Below are positions 21,831-32,264 of a DNA stretch of 64,000 nucleotides, in pieces. The translations under genes were made by a program, and so were the position numbers. The stretch comes from Mauremys mutica. Lineage: Eukaryota; Chordata; Testudines; Geoemydidae. The stretch is taken from contig NC_059073.1 in NCBI RefSeq assembly GCF_020497125.1, forward strand, positions 139,633,012 to 139,697,011. Reading direction: 5' to 3'. The notes under the pieces are model-generated. The model was given only the letters and a program-made list of their open reading frames with translations. It was not told the origin of the DNA and searched no databases. Position 1 is the first letter of the stretch. Each line of letters opens with the position of its first letter.

Positions 21831-21985
21831 ATCTTCTGATCTCCAGAAGGTGTACACTGGAGTAGCTACACTGAAGTCAATGCTGAGGATCTAGCCCATA
21901 ATCTATTAATTTTCCAAAGGACAAGAAAAAAACAATAAAGCAGATATGGACACAAATTTATGGTTCAATACTGCTCCCATTGACT
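21831..21985. repeat. possible palindromic MITE remnant
   Basis: 'ctggagtagctacactgaag', 'tcaatgctgaggatctagcc' and later 'ccattgacttcagttc' share the 'gaagtcaatg' core of the palindromic elements at 28896 and 48395. Confidence 0.35.
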
Positions 21986-23379
21986 TCAGTTCAAGTAGGA
22001 TTATATCCAAAATGAAGATATTTTTAAAGTCAATATATTTCCTAAAATTAATTAAAAAACAAACACTTCAGTAGAAAATCTGCATTAAAAATACAGTCCA
22101 GTAGCTCTGTAGTTTCTGATGCCATGTAGTTGTGGTTGAAAAATGGAGCAGAAAATGTGGACTTTTATCATTTATATCTGGGAAGGCTTCAGGAAGCAAA
22201 AACTTCCATGTGAATTGTGTAAAAGGATTTTCCCCAAAACTCTGTGTCAGTGATGGGGGGACCCTCAACTTTCTCTCAACCCAAGAAAGGGCATTATGTT
22301 AAACAGATGTACTTTATTGCCTGGCAGGTCTAAATTTTAAGTCTGCAAAACCTCAAGATTTTCTCTTATTTATGTCCAGATATTCCTTCTCTCGCCCCTG
22401 TTCTTTCAAATGCAATCGCTGTACGAAAATCATGGGTTATGAAGCTTGCAAAGTCAATGGCTTAAAAAAGCTGAAGCAGCAGGTTTGTGCCTGCATTTGA
22501 ACATTTAGATCATTCTCCTGAAAGCTAAAAATATGTAGCCATGCTGGGGCATGTGACAAAAAGGACAGCATTTCAAGATTATTTTGAAAAAGTAGTTCCC
22601 TATAGTTGGAAATGCAAGAGACGAGGTCTAATTTGTGCAAACAGCAAATTGCTAATCTCTTCAAGACTACGCTTGTTTCCCAGGGCCTATCCAGCACTCA
22701 TTGCTCACACTAGGTGGCTTTAAAACTTACGTAAACAATAAATGGCCTTAATTTTTCTCTTTCTTCTTCCTGCTGGGGGAAAAGCAGAAGAGACAACACC
22801 ACATTCTATTTTGGAGTTAGAGACTATGAGCTATGAGCATCAGCTCCAATTCCCTCCTCTGCAATAGGAGTTGGAGCACGCATTGCACTTCCTGATTAGT
22901 ATTATCCCTGATTAGGTTGCAGATAGTCCTCTGATTAAAGTGCTCTTGGCTATTTTGGAGTGACACATAAATATACATGAATGCACCAGAGAAGAAAAAA
23001 GTAAACAGAAAACAAAGCAGAAACTAGTAGTTATTGCTCAAGTCCCAGTTCAAGTCCCAGCCCTGACCCAGACAGATTTTCAGGAGGGGACTCTAGAAGA
23101 GGCTTGTCTCATTTATAATGGTTTAATGATCTGAATGAGTAAGGGCCTAATCCAACTCCTACTGGATTGAGCCCCAAATGGGAGGTGTAGGCCTCCGGCC
23201 AGCACCTGGGTTTTCCTGTAGCACAATATAGTCCAGAGAATGGACAGAATGATGAAGCTCTTGTGGCTTGACAGCTTATTAGCGGTATCTGGATCTGAAT
23301 TTACCCTGAATCTGGATCCTGAGTGAGCCCATAAAAGAGACTAGGCTCAGCAATAAATTTCAGAGATCCACAATCATAT
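21986..23379. other. non-coding stretch, nothing recognised
   Basis: No repeat or gene was recognised with confidence. Confidence 0.3.
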
Positions 23380-23419
23380 TCAAAAACAACAAGGAGTCTG
23401 GTGGCACCTTAAAGACTAA

Positions 23420-23704
23420 GGGTACGTCTATGGTACCCGCCGGATCGGTAGGTAGTGTTTGATGTATCAGGGATCGATTTATCGTGTATCGTCTGGATGC
23501 GATAAATCGATCCACTAATCAACGCCCGTACTCCACCTCGGCAGGAGGAGTAAGCGGAGTCGATGAGGGGGCTGCAGCAGTCGACTCGCCACCGTGAGGA
23601 AAGCCAGGTAAGTCGAACTAAGATACTTCGACTTCAGCTACGCGAATAGCATTGCTGAAGTTGCATATCTTAGTTCGAACCCCCCAACTAGTGTAGCCCA
23701 GGCC
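23420..23704. mobile_element. non-autonomous DNA transposon flanked by TAA, nested in Penelope tail
   Basis: The insert runs from GGGTACGTCTA to TAGTGTAGCCCAGGCC and is flanked by TAA on both sides (23417-23419 and 23705-23707). The Penelope tail reads through once it is removed. A TAA 3-bp duplication is typical of PIF/Harbinger elements. The terminal inverted repeats are only loosely matched, so the class is tentative. It contains a palindromic 'cgatttatcg...cgataaatcg' stretch and no transposase. Confidence 0.6.
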
Positions 23705-23816
23705 TAACAGATTTATTTGGGCATAAGCTTTTGTGGGTAAAAAACCACCTCTTCAGATACATGGAGTGAAAATTACAGATGCAGGCATTATATACTGACA
23801 CATGAAGAGAAGGGAG

Positions 23817-24254
23817 TTACCTCTCAAGTGGAGAACCAGTGCTGACGGGGCCAATTCGATCAGGATAGATGTGGTCCACTCCCAATAATAGATGAGGAGG
23901 AGAGGCAAAGCTGCTTTTGTAATGAGCCAGCCACTCCCAGTCCCTATTCAACCCCAAATTAATGGTATTAAATTTGCAAATGAATTTTAGTTCTGCTGTT
24001 TCTCTTTGAAGTCTTTTTCTGGAGTTTTTTTGTTCAAATATAGCTACTTTTAAATCTCTTCTAGAATGTCCAGGGAGATTGAAGTGTTCTCCTACTGGCT
24101 TTTGTTTGTTACCATTCCTGATGTCCGATTTGTGTCCACTTATTCTTTTACGTGGGGACTGTCCGGTTTGGCCAATGTACATGGCAGAGGGGCACTGCTG
24201 GCACATGGCATATCTCACATTAGTAGACATGTTCAAATATTCCTTAATTCCATG
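23817..24254 (-). pseudogene. GIY-YIG endonuclease domain of a Penelope-like element
   Basis: The frame opens at about 24254 and ends at a stop at 23817. Counting from the in-frame TTG at 24236, it shows a CxxC pair (residues 12 and 15), 'AMYIGQTGQ' with the YIG triad at residues 20-22, the basic 'RKRISGHKSDI' stretch (29-39), and 'VGEHFN' (48-53) with the catalytic-type Glu at 50. In Penelope-like elements this domain nicks DNA for target-primed integration. The upstream RT is absent, and upstream frames are broken by stops, so this is a fragment, although the domain itself is uninterrupted. Confidence 0.75.
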
Positions 24255-24300
24255 GCAGGCTGCTGGGATTCATGATTCCAGTCTGGTCTTGGGATTTTGA

Positions 24301-24920
24301 GTCAAAATCACAATTTATTATACCTTTCTCTACAAATCCAGATGGATGCCAATAAATACAAATTACCATGCTTATTTTGCCTTGGGTCTGTATTTCTCAA
24401 GTGGGGGGGGGGGGGTTTGAAGATATCTTTAGTGTAGCCTTAAGGATTTTCCTATTTTCCTCCATGTTTCGTCTTTCCTCACATCCCCATCCCACCCTGC
24501 TCAACGGGCTAGTTCATATATCATCTTAACTGGTTCACGCATGCTCACTAAGGGCCTGACACAAAGAAGTCAATGGAAAGACTCCACTTGACTTCAGTAC
24601 ACTTTGGATTATGCCCTAAATAACCATTCTGACACGCTGAAAAAGAAATGCTTCCAACCAGACTATTTTGCTATTCCTTCTTCCCTGATAGCTGGACAGA
24701 ACTTACTTGCTGGCCGAAGTTAGACAGCAATAAGAACTAGAGATGGTGAGATTTATCCTCACCCATCACTTATAGGGAGAAAGAGACCTTGCTTTAGGAC
24801 TCCGAATCTATGATTCTATGATTCTATGATCTGCAGCCGTAATAGCTTCTCTTGAGTTTCAAACCAGCTTTGGTTTTATCTTTTAATAAAATGTTGTTCC
24901 TTTAAAATAAAGGATGCTAA
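24301..24920. other. non-coding stretch with G13 run and ATTCTATG triplet
   Basis: It contains a run of 13 G at 24403-24415. At 24805-24830 there are three tandem ATTCTATG-type octamers, the terminal motif of CR1, with no CR1 body attached. It may be a very short CR1 insertion or a leftover end. Confidence 0.4.
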
Positions 24921-24923
24921 TAA

Positions 24924-25201
24924 TGACAGATGACAGAACAAGGAGTAATGGTCTCAAGTTGCAGAGGGGGAGGTTTAGGTTGGATATTAGGAAAAACTTT
25001 TTCACTAGTAGGGTGGTGAAGAACTGGAATGGGTTACCTAGGGAGGTAGTGGAATCTCCTTCCTTAGAGGTTTTTAAGGTCAGGCTTGACACAGCCCTGG
25101 CTGGGATGATTTAGTTGGGTTTGGTCCTGCTTTGAGCAGGGGGTTGGACTAGATGACCTCCTGAGGTCCCTTCCAACCCTGAGATTCTATGATTCTATGA
25201 A
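24924..25201 (+). mobile_element. CR1 LINE 3' end, 5'-truncated
   Basis: It starts at 'gatgacagaacaaggagta' and runs to the terminal 'gattctatgattctatga'. It encodes the last residues of ORF2 ('[15 protein letters not shown]', '[17 protein letters not shown]') ending at 25114. It is nearly identical to 17925-18199, so it is a young copy. Confidence 0.93.
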
Positions 25202-25254
25202 GGTTGCACTTGGGCCTTCAGTCACCATTTAGACCTCTCCACCCAGATCAATAG

Positions 25255-25492
25255 GGCCTTAAGGGAAGGACATTAAACCTTATGCTTCAGAGCCTAAGCC
25301 ATTCTCTGACATCAATGGCTAGGATGAGACTTTCCAGGAGGTGGTGGATAGCATTTACCTCCTGTGGGAGATGCTAGCATTTACCTCCTGTGGGAGATGC
25401 TTGCATTTTCCTCTTACACTTCTGTTGCTCACCACTGTTGGAGACAGATACCGGACTAGACAGGCCACTGACCTGATCCAGTCTGGAAATCA
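25255..25492 (+). mobile_element. CR1-like LINE 3' end (second subfamily)
   Basis: 'accactgttggagacagata', 'ggactagacaggccactgac' and 'gatccagtctgg' are the plus-strand counterpart of the CR1 3' end at 8095-8334. A perfect 26-bp tandem duplication lies inside. Confidence 0.6.
25349..25400 (+). repeat. perfect 26-bp tandem duplication
   Basis: Two identical adjacent units (25349-25374 and 25375-25400), each beginning 'tagcatttacctcctgtggg', lie inside a CR1 fragment. Confidence 0.95.
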
Positions 25493-26210
25493 TAGTGCCT
25501 ACAAGATATTATTATTGTTTGATCAGGACAATGGAAAGCAAAAGCAAAACCATCCGACTTGCTTGCCAGGAAAAAAAAAGGCACCTCCTGAGACAACTGA
25601 AAATAAATAAATTGCAGTCAAATTAAATCAATACTATGCACACTCCTATCCTTTTGCTACATCTCTGATTACTTTTCAAGTGGCTTCAGCTTGAACAGAT
25701 GTTTCCGGTGCATTCCTAACCACTGCTGCCGACACACTTTTAGAGAGACAGCAGCTTAATCTCCTGCTGCTGCTGTTCACTTGATGTGGAGAGAGAAAAA
25801 AAGGTGCCTAACTAGTTTTCTAGCATTTCTTGTAGGCAGATTATTAATGGAGCATGTGGGCAGAACCCTCTCTCTTTCTTCTGACACCAGGAGAGCTGTT
25901 TCCAGTTGTTTCCTACTGGGGCTTTTCATCCTGAGTCCCTCCTTCTCTCAGTGACCCTTATCCTCCGTGGGTTTTTATTTTTATCTTGCATTTCCTTGTT
26001 AGGCTCTGCTGAAGATGGGTGAATCTGTTCAGCTATAACAGACGAGACCAAACCTTCATTACCTCTGGCACTGCATGTTTTCATCTGAGACTGGATAGGC
26101 CAAAAGAAACAAGTTTTTCCCATGTTTCTGCAACACCCTTGCAAAGCATGTGTTGAGTCCTGAGAAGATAACAGCCGACTATTGGTTCTCGGAAATGGGG
26201 CTTCTCCTTT
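25493..26210. other. non-coding stretch, nothing recognised
   Basis: No repeat or gene was recognised. Confidence 0.3.
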
Positions 26211-26211
26211 A

Positions 26212-26292
26212 GCTTCAGTGGTAGAGGTTTATGCTTAGGCACTGAAGACAGCAGGTTCAAACATAGTTAATAACCTCTGCTGGGGGTTCACT
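26212..26292 (+). repeat. tRNA-like SINE head
   Basis: It has an A-box-like 'tagcttcagtggtagaggtt' and a B-box-like 'aggttcaaaca' about 40 bp apart, without a foldable acceptor stem. I read it as the pol III head of a SINE rather than a tRNA gene. Confidence 0.45.
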
Positions 26293-26299
26293 ACTGCCT

Positions 26300-26540
26300 C
26301 TAGTAGAGTTGTTCAAAATTTCAAATTGGGACATTTCAAAGTTGGGGGGCCGGGGGGGAATATGAGAAAACCTTTAAGTTCAGTTTTGTGAAATTTGTCC
26401 CATCCCAATTTTTCAAACAACTCCAGAGCTGGTTATTTTTTATTTTCAAAATGCCAACGAAAGTTTTCTAATTTTGAATTAGGAAAAAAAACCCAAACGA
26501 AGCAAAATCCCCACTAGTTTCCCTTAACAACTCTAGTTTC
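26300..26540. repeat. AT-rich MITE-like repeat
   Basis: 'agagttgttcaaaatttca' at the left and 'ttttcaaacaactccagag' at 26408-26426 form inverted ends. A further 'cccttaacaactctag' follows near 26520. The inner words match the other AT-rich repeats. Confidence 0.5.
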
Positions 26541-26754
26541 CAAACCTAGCTACAGTTGGAGACATCTGAAAACTCTCAAGGCAGCGGTTTCCTTAAAAGC
26601 TCTCTGCTGGAGCTTCCTGAAACAAACTCCAAAATAAACTCAGAGTGACAACTCCACTGACGCAACCAAGGTTTGCCTATTTTGTAATCAAAACCACCGA
26701 AGATCATTATGAGGATCTGTCTGTCTAAGGTCTTTGTATGGCTTCCATCACCAT

Positions 26755-27070
26755 CTTAGCATCTCATGATCTTTAATGTATTTATTCTCACAGTGCCTTT
26801 GTGAGGTAGGGTGGTGCTGTTATCCCCATATTGCAGATGGGAACCTCAGGCACAGAGATATTAAGGGTACATCTACACAGCAAAAACCCCACCCACGGTA
26901 GCAAGTCTCAGAGCCAGGGTCAACTGAATGGGGCTGGTGGAGTTTGTGCTACAGGGCTAAAAATAGCAGTGTAGGTTCCGAGACCCCCGCCCCCCTTGCT
27001 GGGCTTCAGAGCAAAGATGTGAACGCAGCTCTCCCATATGCTAACCACTAGACCATCCTTCCACTATTCC
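26755..27070 (-). repeat. MIR-like SINE, minus strand, with an insert
   Basis: The reverse complement has a tRNA-like head, 'ggatggtctagtggttagca', at the 27067 end and a tail near 26760 ('gatctttaatgtatttattc', 'ttatccccatattgcagatg'). The body is interrupted at about 26868 by a short DNA element. Confidence 0.65.
26868..27008. mobile_element. short DNA-transposon fragment nested in SINE
   Basis: It starts 'gggtacatctacacagcaaa', contains 'acggtagcaagtctcagag' and 'ggctaaaaatagcagtgtag', and ends in a C-rich stretch. The left end resembles the inverse of 47168-47182. The right end is not clear. Confidence 0.45.
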
Positions 27071-27920
27071 AGCTCACTCCTAACAGCCTGCTGAATCTTC
27101 GTCCCGAGTCTGCCAACAGGCTTGCCCATTAGCATCCATGTTTTGTGATGTGGTTATGTGTCCACTGGCACTGGACTGAGACCAAATCGATTCACATACG
27201 TCACTGAATAACTATCAGCTTGTTGTCACTCCTGACCTGGATTCACTCTGGCCATCTATAAGCCAACAAGCAACAAGAGACAACTGCGAAATATGAGCAA
27301 TCGGAGACCAACATTTTGAAACAGGAGAGCCTAAAATTACATTCCTAAATTGATAGGGCAGGCATTAAAATAATGAGAGCTGCAGGTGCAGCTCATTTTG
27401 ATATAAAATGTGCATGATCAGATTAGTCCTCTGAGTAAGACCATTTGGGAAAACTGTATGCACACGTATGGGTGGAGGAGAAGAACCAAAAAGCCAGAAG
27501 CCCATTTAAGTACAGCAATTTCTACATCAAATGCACTGTATCACGCTACACATGATTTCCTCTCCCAATATGTGGAGCTTAATGAATACCTGGAGCAGTT
27601 TCCAGTTTCCCACGTGTTGTGCCATATATCACATTATTTAGACAGGGAACCTCCCCAGATCCCTGTCTGTGCTGAACTATGTATTAGTTACCATTCCTGA
27701 AAGCATTTGCATCTTAGGAAACATATATCCCACCCAGCAGGGGAGGAATCAAGTCTTCTGACAAGATGCTAAGATTTCACTCCATCAATACAAATATGGT
27801 GCAGGCAACACTGTCTAGACATTAGGTCACTTATTGCATCATGTACCATCTTTGGAGATGCTTTTGGGGTGCTCTGTGCTTTCCTAAAATGAGTAACCGG
27901 ACAAGTGCACATGTACGTGA
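27071..27920. other. non-coding stretch, nothing recognised
   Basis: No repeat or gene was recognised. Open frames here have no support. Confidence 0.3.
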
Positions 27921-27928
27921 CGCGCGGG

Positions 27929-28201
27929 CAGGGGCGGCTCCAGACCCCAGCACGCCAAGCGCGTGCTTGGGGCGGCATGCCACGGGGGGCGCTTTGCCGG
28001 TCACTGGGAGGGCAGCAGGCAGCTCCGGTGGACCTCCCGCAGGCGTGCCTGCGGAGGGTCTGGTGGAGCCGCGGAACCAGTGGACCCTCCGCAGGCACGC
28101 CTGCGGGAGGTCCACCGGAGCTGTGGGACTGGCGACCGGCAGAGCGCCTCCCGCGGCATGCCGCCCTGCTTGGGGCGGCGAAATGTCTAGAGCCGCCCCT
28201 G
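27929..28201. mobile_element. non-autonomous hAT transposon
   Basis: The 273-bp element has ends CAGGGGCGGCTCCAGA and TCTAGAGCCGCCCCTG (15 of 16 inverted). Flanks cgcgcggg (27921-27928) and ctcgtggg (28202-28209) match at 6 of 8, and one of the two differences is a C/T transition, consistent with an aged 8-bp duplication. An internal hairpin is formed by 'cgcaggcgtgcctgcgga' and 'tccgcaggcacgcctgcg'. GC-rich overlapping frames inside are not genes. Confidence 0.82.
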
Positions 28202-28895
28202 CTCGTGGGTGCAATCAGGAAGTTGGATAACTACATTTGGTCATTTGAGTACTTGCAGTTAAATAGTACGTGGAATTTTGTGAATGCAATTGAGTCATTT
28301 AATAAACATCAGCTCTCAATATTTAAAAACATGGGTAGGTTAAACTAAAAGCCCAACAAGAAACAGTGATATAAGTAACTTAGTAAAAATCCCCTGGGGA
28401 CAGGCATTTAGCTTATGTAAATTATCTAGGCAGATTTATACCATCTTAGCAATTGGGCCCCTATGAAAGTTAGAACTAGCTAGGTTTTAACTTCGTCTGT
28501 GTGCTCCAGCATTGTCTCAACTCCATTTTCTTTTCTTTGTGTGTTTATGTGAATATTTGCCTCTCTGAACTGAACATGTTTTCCTTTAAGAAAAGCCCTA
28601 TTCTTTGCTGCTTGTGCATTTCTTTGACTATTCAGCAGAGAGGTCAAATGGATGGAAGACAGGAGAATAAAAAAAGGTGCTGTTTTTCAAGTTTCTGTAT
28701 TGTGGTGCATTCTGCCACAATATCTTCCATTGGTACGGTGAAATTCAATCGTGTGCAGATAGCCTATGTGACATTTAAACCCCTTAAACCCGGCTTTTTA
28801 TAAGACCTACACATCTCTTCAGAGGTACTTAAGTAGCATGTAGGCTATATACTAATCCTCTGCACAGGACTGAATTTCATCCCTAATGAACACAG
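28202..28895. other. non-coding stretch, nothing recognised
   Basis: No repeat or gene was recognised. Confidence 0.3.
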
Positions 28896-28996
28896 GCCCA
28901 GATTTTGATCTGTTATACCAGTGAAAATCTGGAGTAACCCCATCAATGTTAATGAAGTTACTCCAGATTTACATTGGCGCAATATCAGAATCTGGT
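28896..28996. repeat. palindromic MITE
   Basis: 'ccagtgaaaatctggagtaa' and 'ttactccagatttacattgg' are near-perfect inverses around 'tcaatgttaatga', with outer arms 'cccagattttgatc' and 'atcagaatctgg'. It can fold almost end to end. Related cores occur at 21831, 24548, 38830, 46450, 48395 and 60408. Confidence 0.65.
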
Positions 28997-29635
28997 CTCC
29001 ATCCTTTACTAATCATGCAGTTGCAGCTGGGATGTTCTAATTCTGGTGTTATGAAAATACCTATGTTCAACATAGCTGCCTTAAAGTTATGTCTATAAAG
29101 GACTCTGATGCAATGAGCAATTTGGTGCACCCATCAGAGGAGAAAATGTATTGTTTTAATGACTCTCTCCTGATGACAATTGCTTACTTAAATAGGTTCT
29201 AGCATCTGAGAAATATTTTTTTCATTCTCAAGATGTTATTTTCTTTCTTCCAGGAAAGAAAAGTTCTGTGTATATAAAATGCTGACATTTCTTTGACAAG
29301 CTATAGAACATCGGCAGTATTTTCAGAAAGCAAAGCATACATTTCTATTGTGCTCAAGGGTGGCTTCACATCTCCTTAAAAAAAATGTATCCATCAATAG
29401 ATGGATGAGCCAGCAGGAATATATACAAGAACTACCTGTAATGAACTTCACTGGTCGAATTTGGCACTTATATCAAAACAGATCTGGAACAAAAGCTTTT
29501 CGATTCAGCATGACATTTACCATTTCTTCTACAAAATTTTGTAGTACACCGATGCCCTGAGTAATGAGGACATAAGCTATATGCAGTAATAGCCTGACAT
29601 ATCATTGAAGCTAAGCCAGACCAGTATTATGAACT
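28997..29635. other. non-coding stretch, nothing recognised
   Basis: No repeat or gene was recognised. Confidence 0.3.
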
Positions 29636-29915
29636 CCAAAGAAATCAAAAATCATGAGTCGAGCTCTCCAAAATAGTAAGATTTTTAAAAGTGTCAAGAT
29701 TTTCAAACCATATAGATCATGGGTTCTTTTTATTTACATTCTTGTTGTGGAGCCATTAGGGTTAAATTTTTTAAACTTCCCTCAGCAGGCATGAAGGTTA
29801 GAAACTTTTTAAAAATGAAATATAAGGTTTTCATATAATCACATGACTCCAGGACCTGAGACTTTACAAAAAATACCAAACATTGCAAGAATTGACAACA
29901 CTGCACCAACACTAT
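29636..29915. repeat. interspersed repeat, second copy of the 11180 family
   Basis: 'aaaaatcatgagtcgagctc', 'gttctttttatttacattct', 'taatcacatgactccaggac', 'tttacaaaaaataccaaac' and the end 'aattgacaacactg' follow the same order as at 11180-11702. Confidence 0.6.
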
Positions 29916-30295
29916 GCAAACATTATGAAAATATATGTAAAAATACATCTGGTTGAAAATTTTTGCCCAAATGAGTTTTATGTTGGAAAACATGTTTTAG
30001 TTGAAATCAACACTTTTCACAGGAACATGTCGATTTTGACTTTCTTCTTTCATTAACATCAAAATGTTTTGTTATGATATTGGTGACATGTTTCACTTTG
30101 CTTTATTGTTTCAATTAATTTCATGTAGCCTTTCTGTACTATATTGAAGTATTAATTTTAGTATATTTATATCTATTTTGCATTATCACATTTAGACATT
30201 ATCGAAACAAAATGATTCATGCCCAGTCAAAACATTTTAGAATTTTGGGGATTTCACAGAAAATTTCAAAATGTCAGCTTTTTGTTCCAGTTCCT
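29916..30295. repeat. AT-rich MITE-like repeat
   Basis: 'gaaaatttttgcccaaatga', 'tcaaaatgttttgttatg' and 'cagaaaatttcaaaatgtca' match the vocabulary of the other AT-rich copies. Confidence 0.45.
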
Positions 30296-30798
30296 AACGT
30301 AAGCTATTTGGGGCAGGCAATCTTTCCTAATAGGTCTGATCCTGTACCCATTCAAAACTCCCACTGACTTCAGTAGTACAAGACCAACCCAATTATGGAT
30401 ATATAAAAAACCTTAGAGCAAGCAGTCCCTGATTTTGACAATAGCCTCTATGTGCTGCTATGATGAATTATAGCTAACATCATAAGAAACAAGAGTTCTC
30501 GTTAGGATGACTCTGTCTGAAGTTTATCAACATTTCTCTCTGGCTTTAGCCCTGCAATCGGCTTTCCAATTTGTTCATGATCTTTTCTGTTATTATTCTA
30601 ATCATTCTTTTCTGCTTGTACCCATTGCCCTGTCAGTATTTCATAAGCTTTCAGGGCCCAAAAGGAATATCACTACAATCTTCTGTATAGCCAGGAGATT
30701 ACAAAAACACATTGCTCAATGAGATGAGTTTTTGAAAAATAGCTTTATTTATTGCAACACACAAATACATTATAACCCAATGCGTTATGACAAAGGGG
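30296..30798. other. non-coding stretch, nothing recognised
   Basis: No repeat or gene was recognised with confidence. Confidence 0.3.
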
Positions 30799-30799
30799 A

Positions 30800-30990
30800 A
30801 TATTTTCAGAAGGGCCTAAGGGTCAGACCCTTTGTAAGATAATTTGGGTGCCTAACTCCAACTGATTTCAATGAGAGTTTGGCACCTAAATACTCAAGCT
30901 CAGTGAATTAAGAACCTAAGTTTCATTGGGACTTAGGCTCCCAAGACACTACAGCACTTGTGAATGTTTCACCCCAAAATGACCAAATTT
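30800..30990. repeat. 'gtgcctaa' MITE
   Basis: 'tttgggtgcctaactccaac', 'gagagtttggcacctaaata' and 'ttgggacttaggctccc' form imperfect inverted repeats related to 9344-9422 and 20640-20760. Confidence 0.5.
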
Positions 30991-31129
30991 GGATGCCTAA
31001 AGTTAAGCAGATACATAAAACTAACTCACTTCTTTCCCAGAGAGGTTGAGCACACACGCAGCTTCTGTCCAAGTTAATGGGACTGAACCCCAGCTGCATG
31101 GTTTTGCCATGTAAAAACGTATTAAAGGC

Positions 31130-31801
31130 TGTGATGGGTTTCATTCACCACTGGCACTCCCCCTTGTGGCTGGGTCTGGGGGATCAGCTCTCATCTGGTC
31201 TAGCGCCCCCTTCTGCTGCTTGCTCCACCCATGGCCCCTCTCACTCTCCAGAACTTGGGGTGCTCTCCCTTCATGACTCAGACCTCTGGCCAGGTCACTA
31301 TATAGGTTTCCTCTTCAGCACTAGCAAAATCTCACCAGATCAGCTTCCAGGCAGTCTTTCCATTCAAGACTGTGCCACTGTCCCAGTGGCGAGTAGGGGA
31401 ACCCAGGCCCATTCACTACTCCAGGGACCCTACAATCAGCAGCTAAGTTCTGCACCCTCTCAACCCCTGCTCTCCTGTCCCTGGGGTTTTTCCTGCTCCG
31501 CTCTCTACAGGCTTTCTTCTTCACCATCCCTCTTGGTAAAACCTTCCCTCACAGTCAGGATCCCAGGGCTTCTGCTCCTCTTTTTCTCACCTCACTAATC
31601 CCAGAGAGTGACTGAAGACCTCCACACTGCAACCCTTTCTACTCTCGCTTCCTGGCTTCATACAAGCTGGCTCCTACTCCTGCCCCAATAGGTTCCATCT
31701 CCAATTAATGCTTGTCAGTCAAGCCTAAATCTCCCAACAGGTGCAGCCTACCAGGTTAATTAGCCCCTTCAGGGGTAATGTGGAGTGAACACCCCATCAC
31801 A
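31130..31801 (-). mobile_element. solo-LTR-like element with perfect 5-bp duplication
   Basis: The 672-bp element begins TGTGATGGG and ends CCCATCACA and is flanked by a perfect aaggc duplication (31125-31129 and 31802-31806). TG...CA ends and a 5-bp duplication fit an LTR of an endogenous retrovirus or gypsy-like element. A minus-strand TATA box lies at 31298-31305 (CTATATAG), so I assign the minus strand. No internal coding region remains. Size and terminal style resemble the element at 3440-4132. Open frames inside lack retroviral motifs. Confidence 0.75.
31298..31305 (-). promoter_or_regulatory. TATA-like box of the solo-LTR-like element
   Basis: CTATATAG (self-complementary) lies within the LTR-like element. 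The minus-strand reading fits the orientation chosen. Function is inferred. Confidence 0.3.
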
Positions 31802-31806
31802 AAGGC

Positions 31807-32262
31807 ATACAGTAGTTTCACCACTTCATGTATAAGGATATCAGGTGTCAGACCAACTAGCCTCCAATGTCTACCCAAGTGACTCAACCATCTGCTCCGT
31901 ATGTTGGAGTTCATGCCAGCCCACCAGCTTTATGCATTTGATCCAACAAAAGCTGGATGGAGAAGACCTCGTGAACGGGGTCACACACACTGGAGGGATG
32001 TTATGGCTTCCAACCTTTCCCATCTCAGTCTTACCACAGAGCAGGCCATAACACTGGCAGGAGACTGGGCTCTGGGGAAGCAGGTGATCTGAAGTGTGCA
32101 CTCTGTGATTCACAATCAAGAGAATTAATGCAATGAAAGAATCCCAGTCCCGTGACTGAAGTGAAAGACCATCCTAAATTCTGCAAGACTTTTCCATCAA
32201 GTAATGACTTTTATTAAGTGACACATACTATATTTATTGTATGTATAACAGAATTACAGGGC
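31807..32262. other. non-coding stretch, nothing recognised
   Basis: No repeat or gene was recognised. Confidence 0.3.
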
Positions 32263-32264
32263 TG

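Larger units (their letters stand above)
23380..24300 (-). mobile_element. Penelope-like retroelement, 3' part
   Basis: Read on the minus strand, a GIY-YIG endonuclease frame (24236 to 23817) is followed without a break by a 3' tail: 'tctgaagaggtggtttttta', 'aagcttatgcccaaataaa' and 'ctttaaggtgccaccagac'. A GIY-YIG domain at the C-terminus of the polyprotein is the hallmark of Penelope-like elements. The same tail recurs alone at 32265, 50268, 51583 and 57208, so all of these are copies of one family. The RT part is not present, consistent with 5' truncation. A 285-bp DNA element is inserted in the tail at 23420-23704. Confidence 0.75.

Noticed and set aside
27831..28348. Several long open frames on both strands
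   Set aside because: They coincide with the GC-rich hAT element, where stops are rare, and the translated sequence mirrors the element's hairpin arms.
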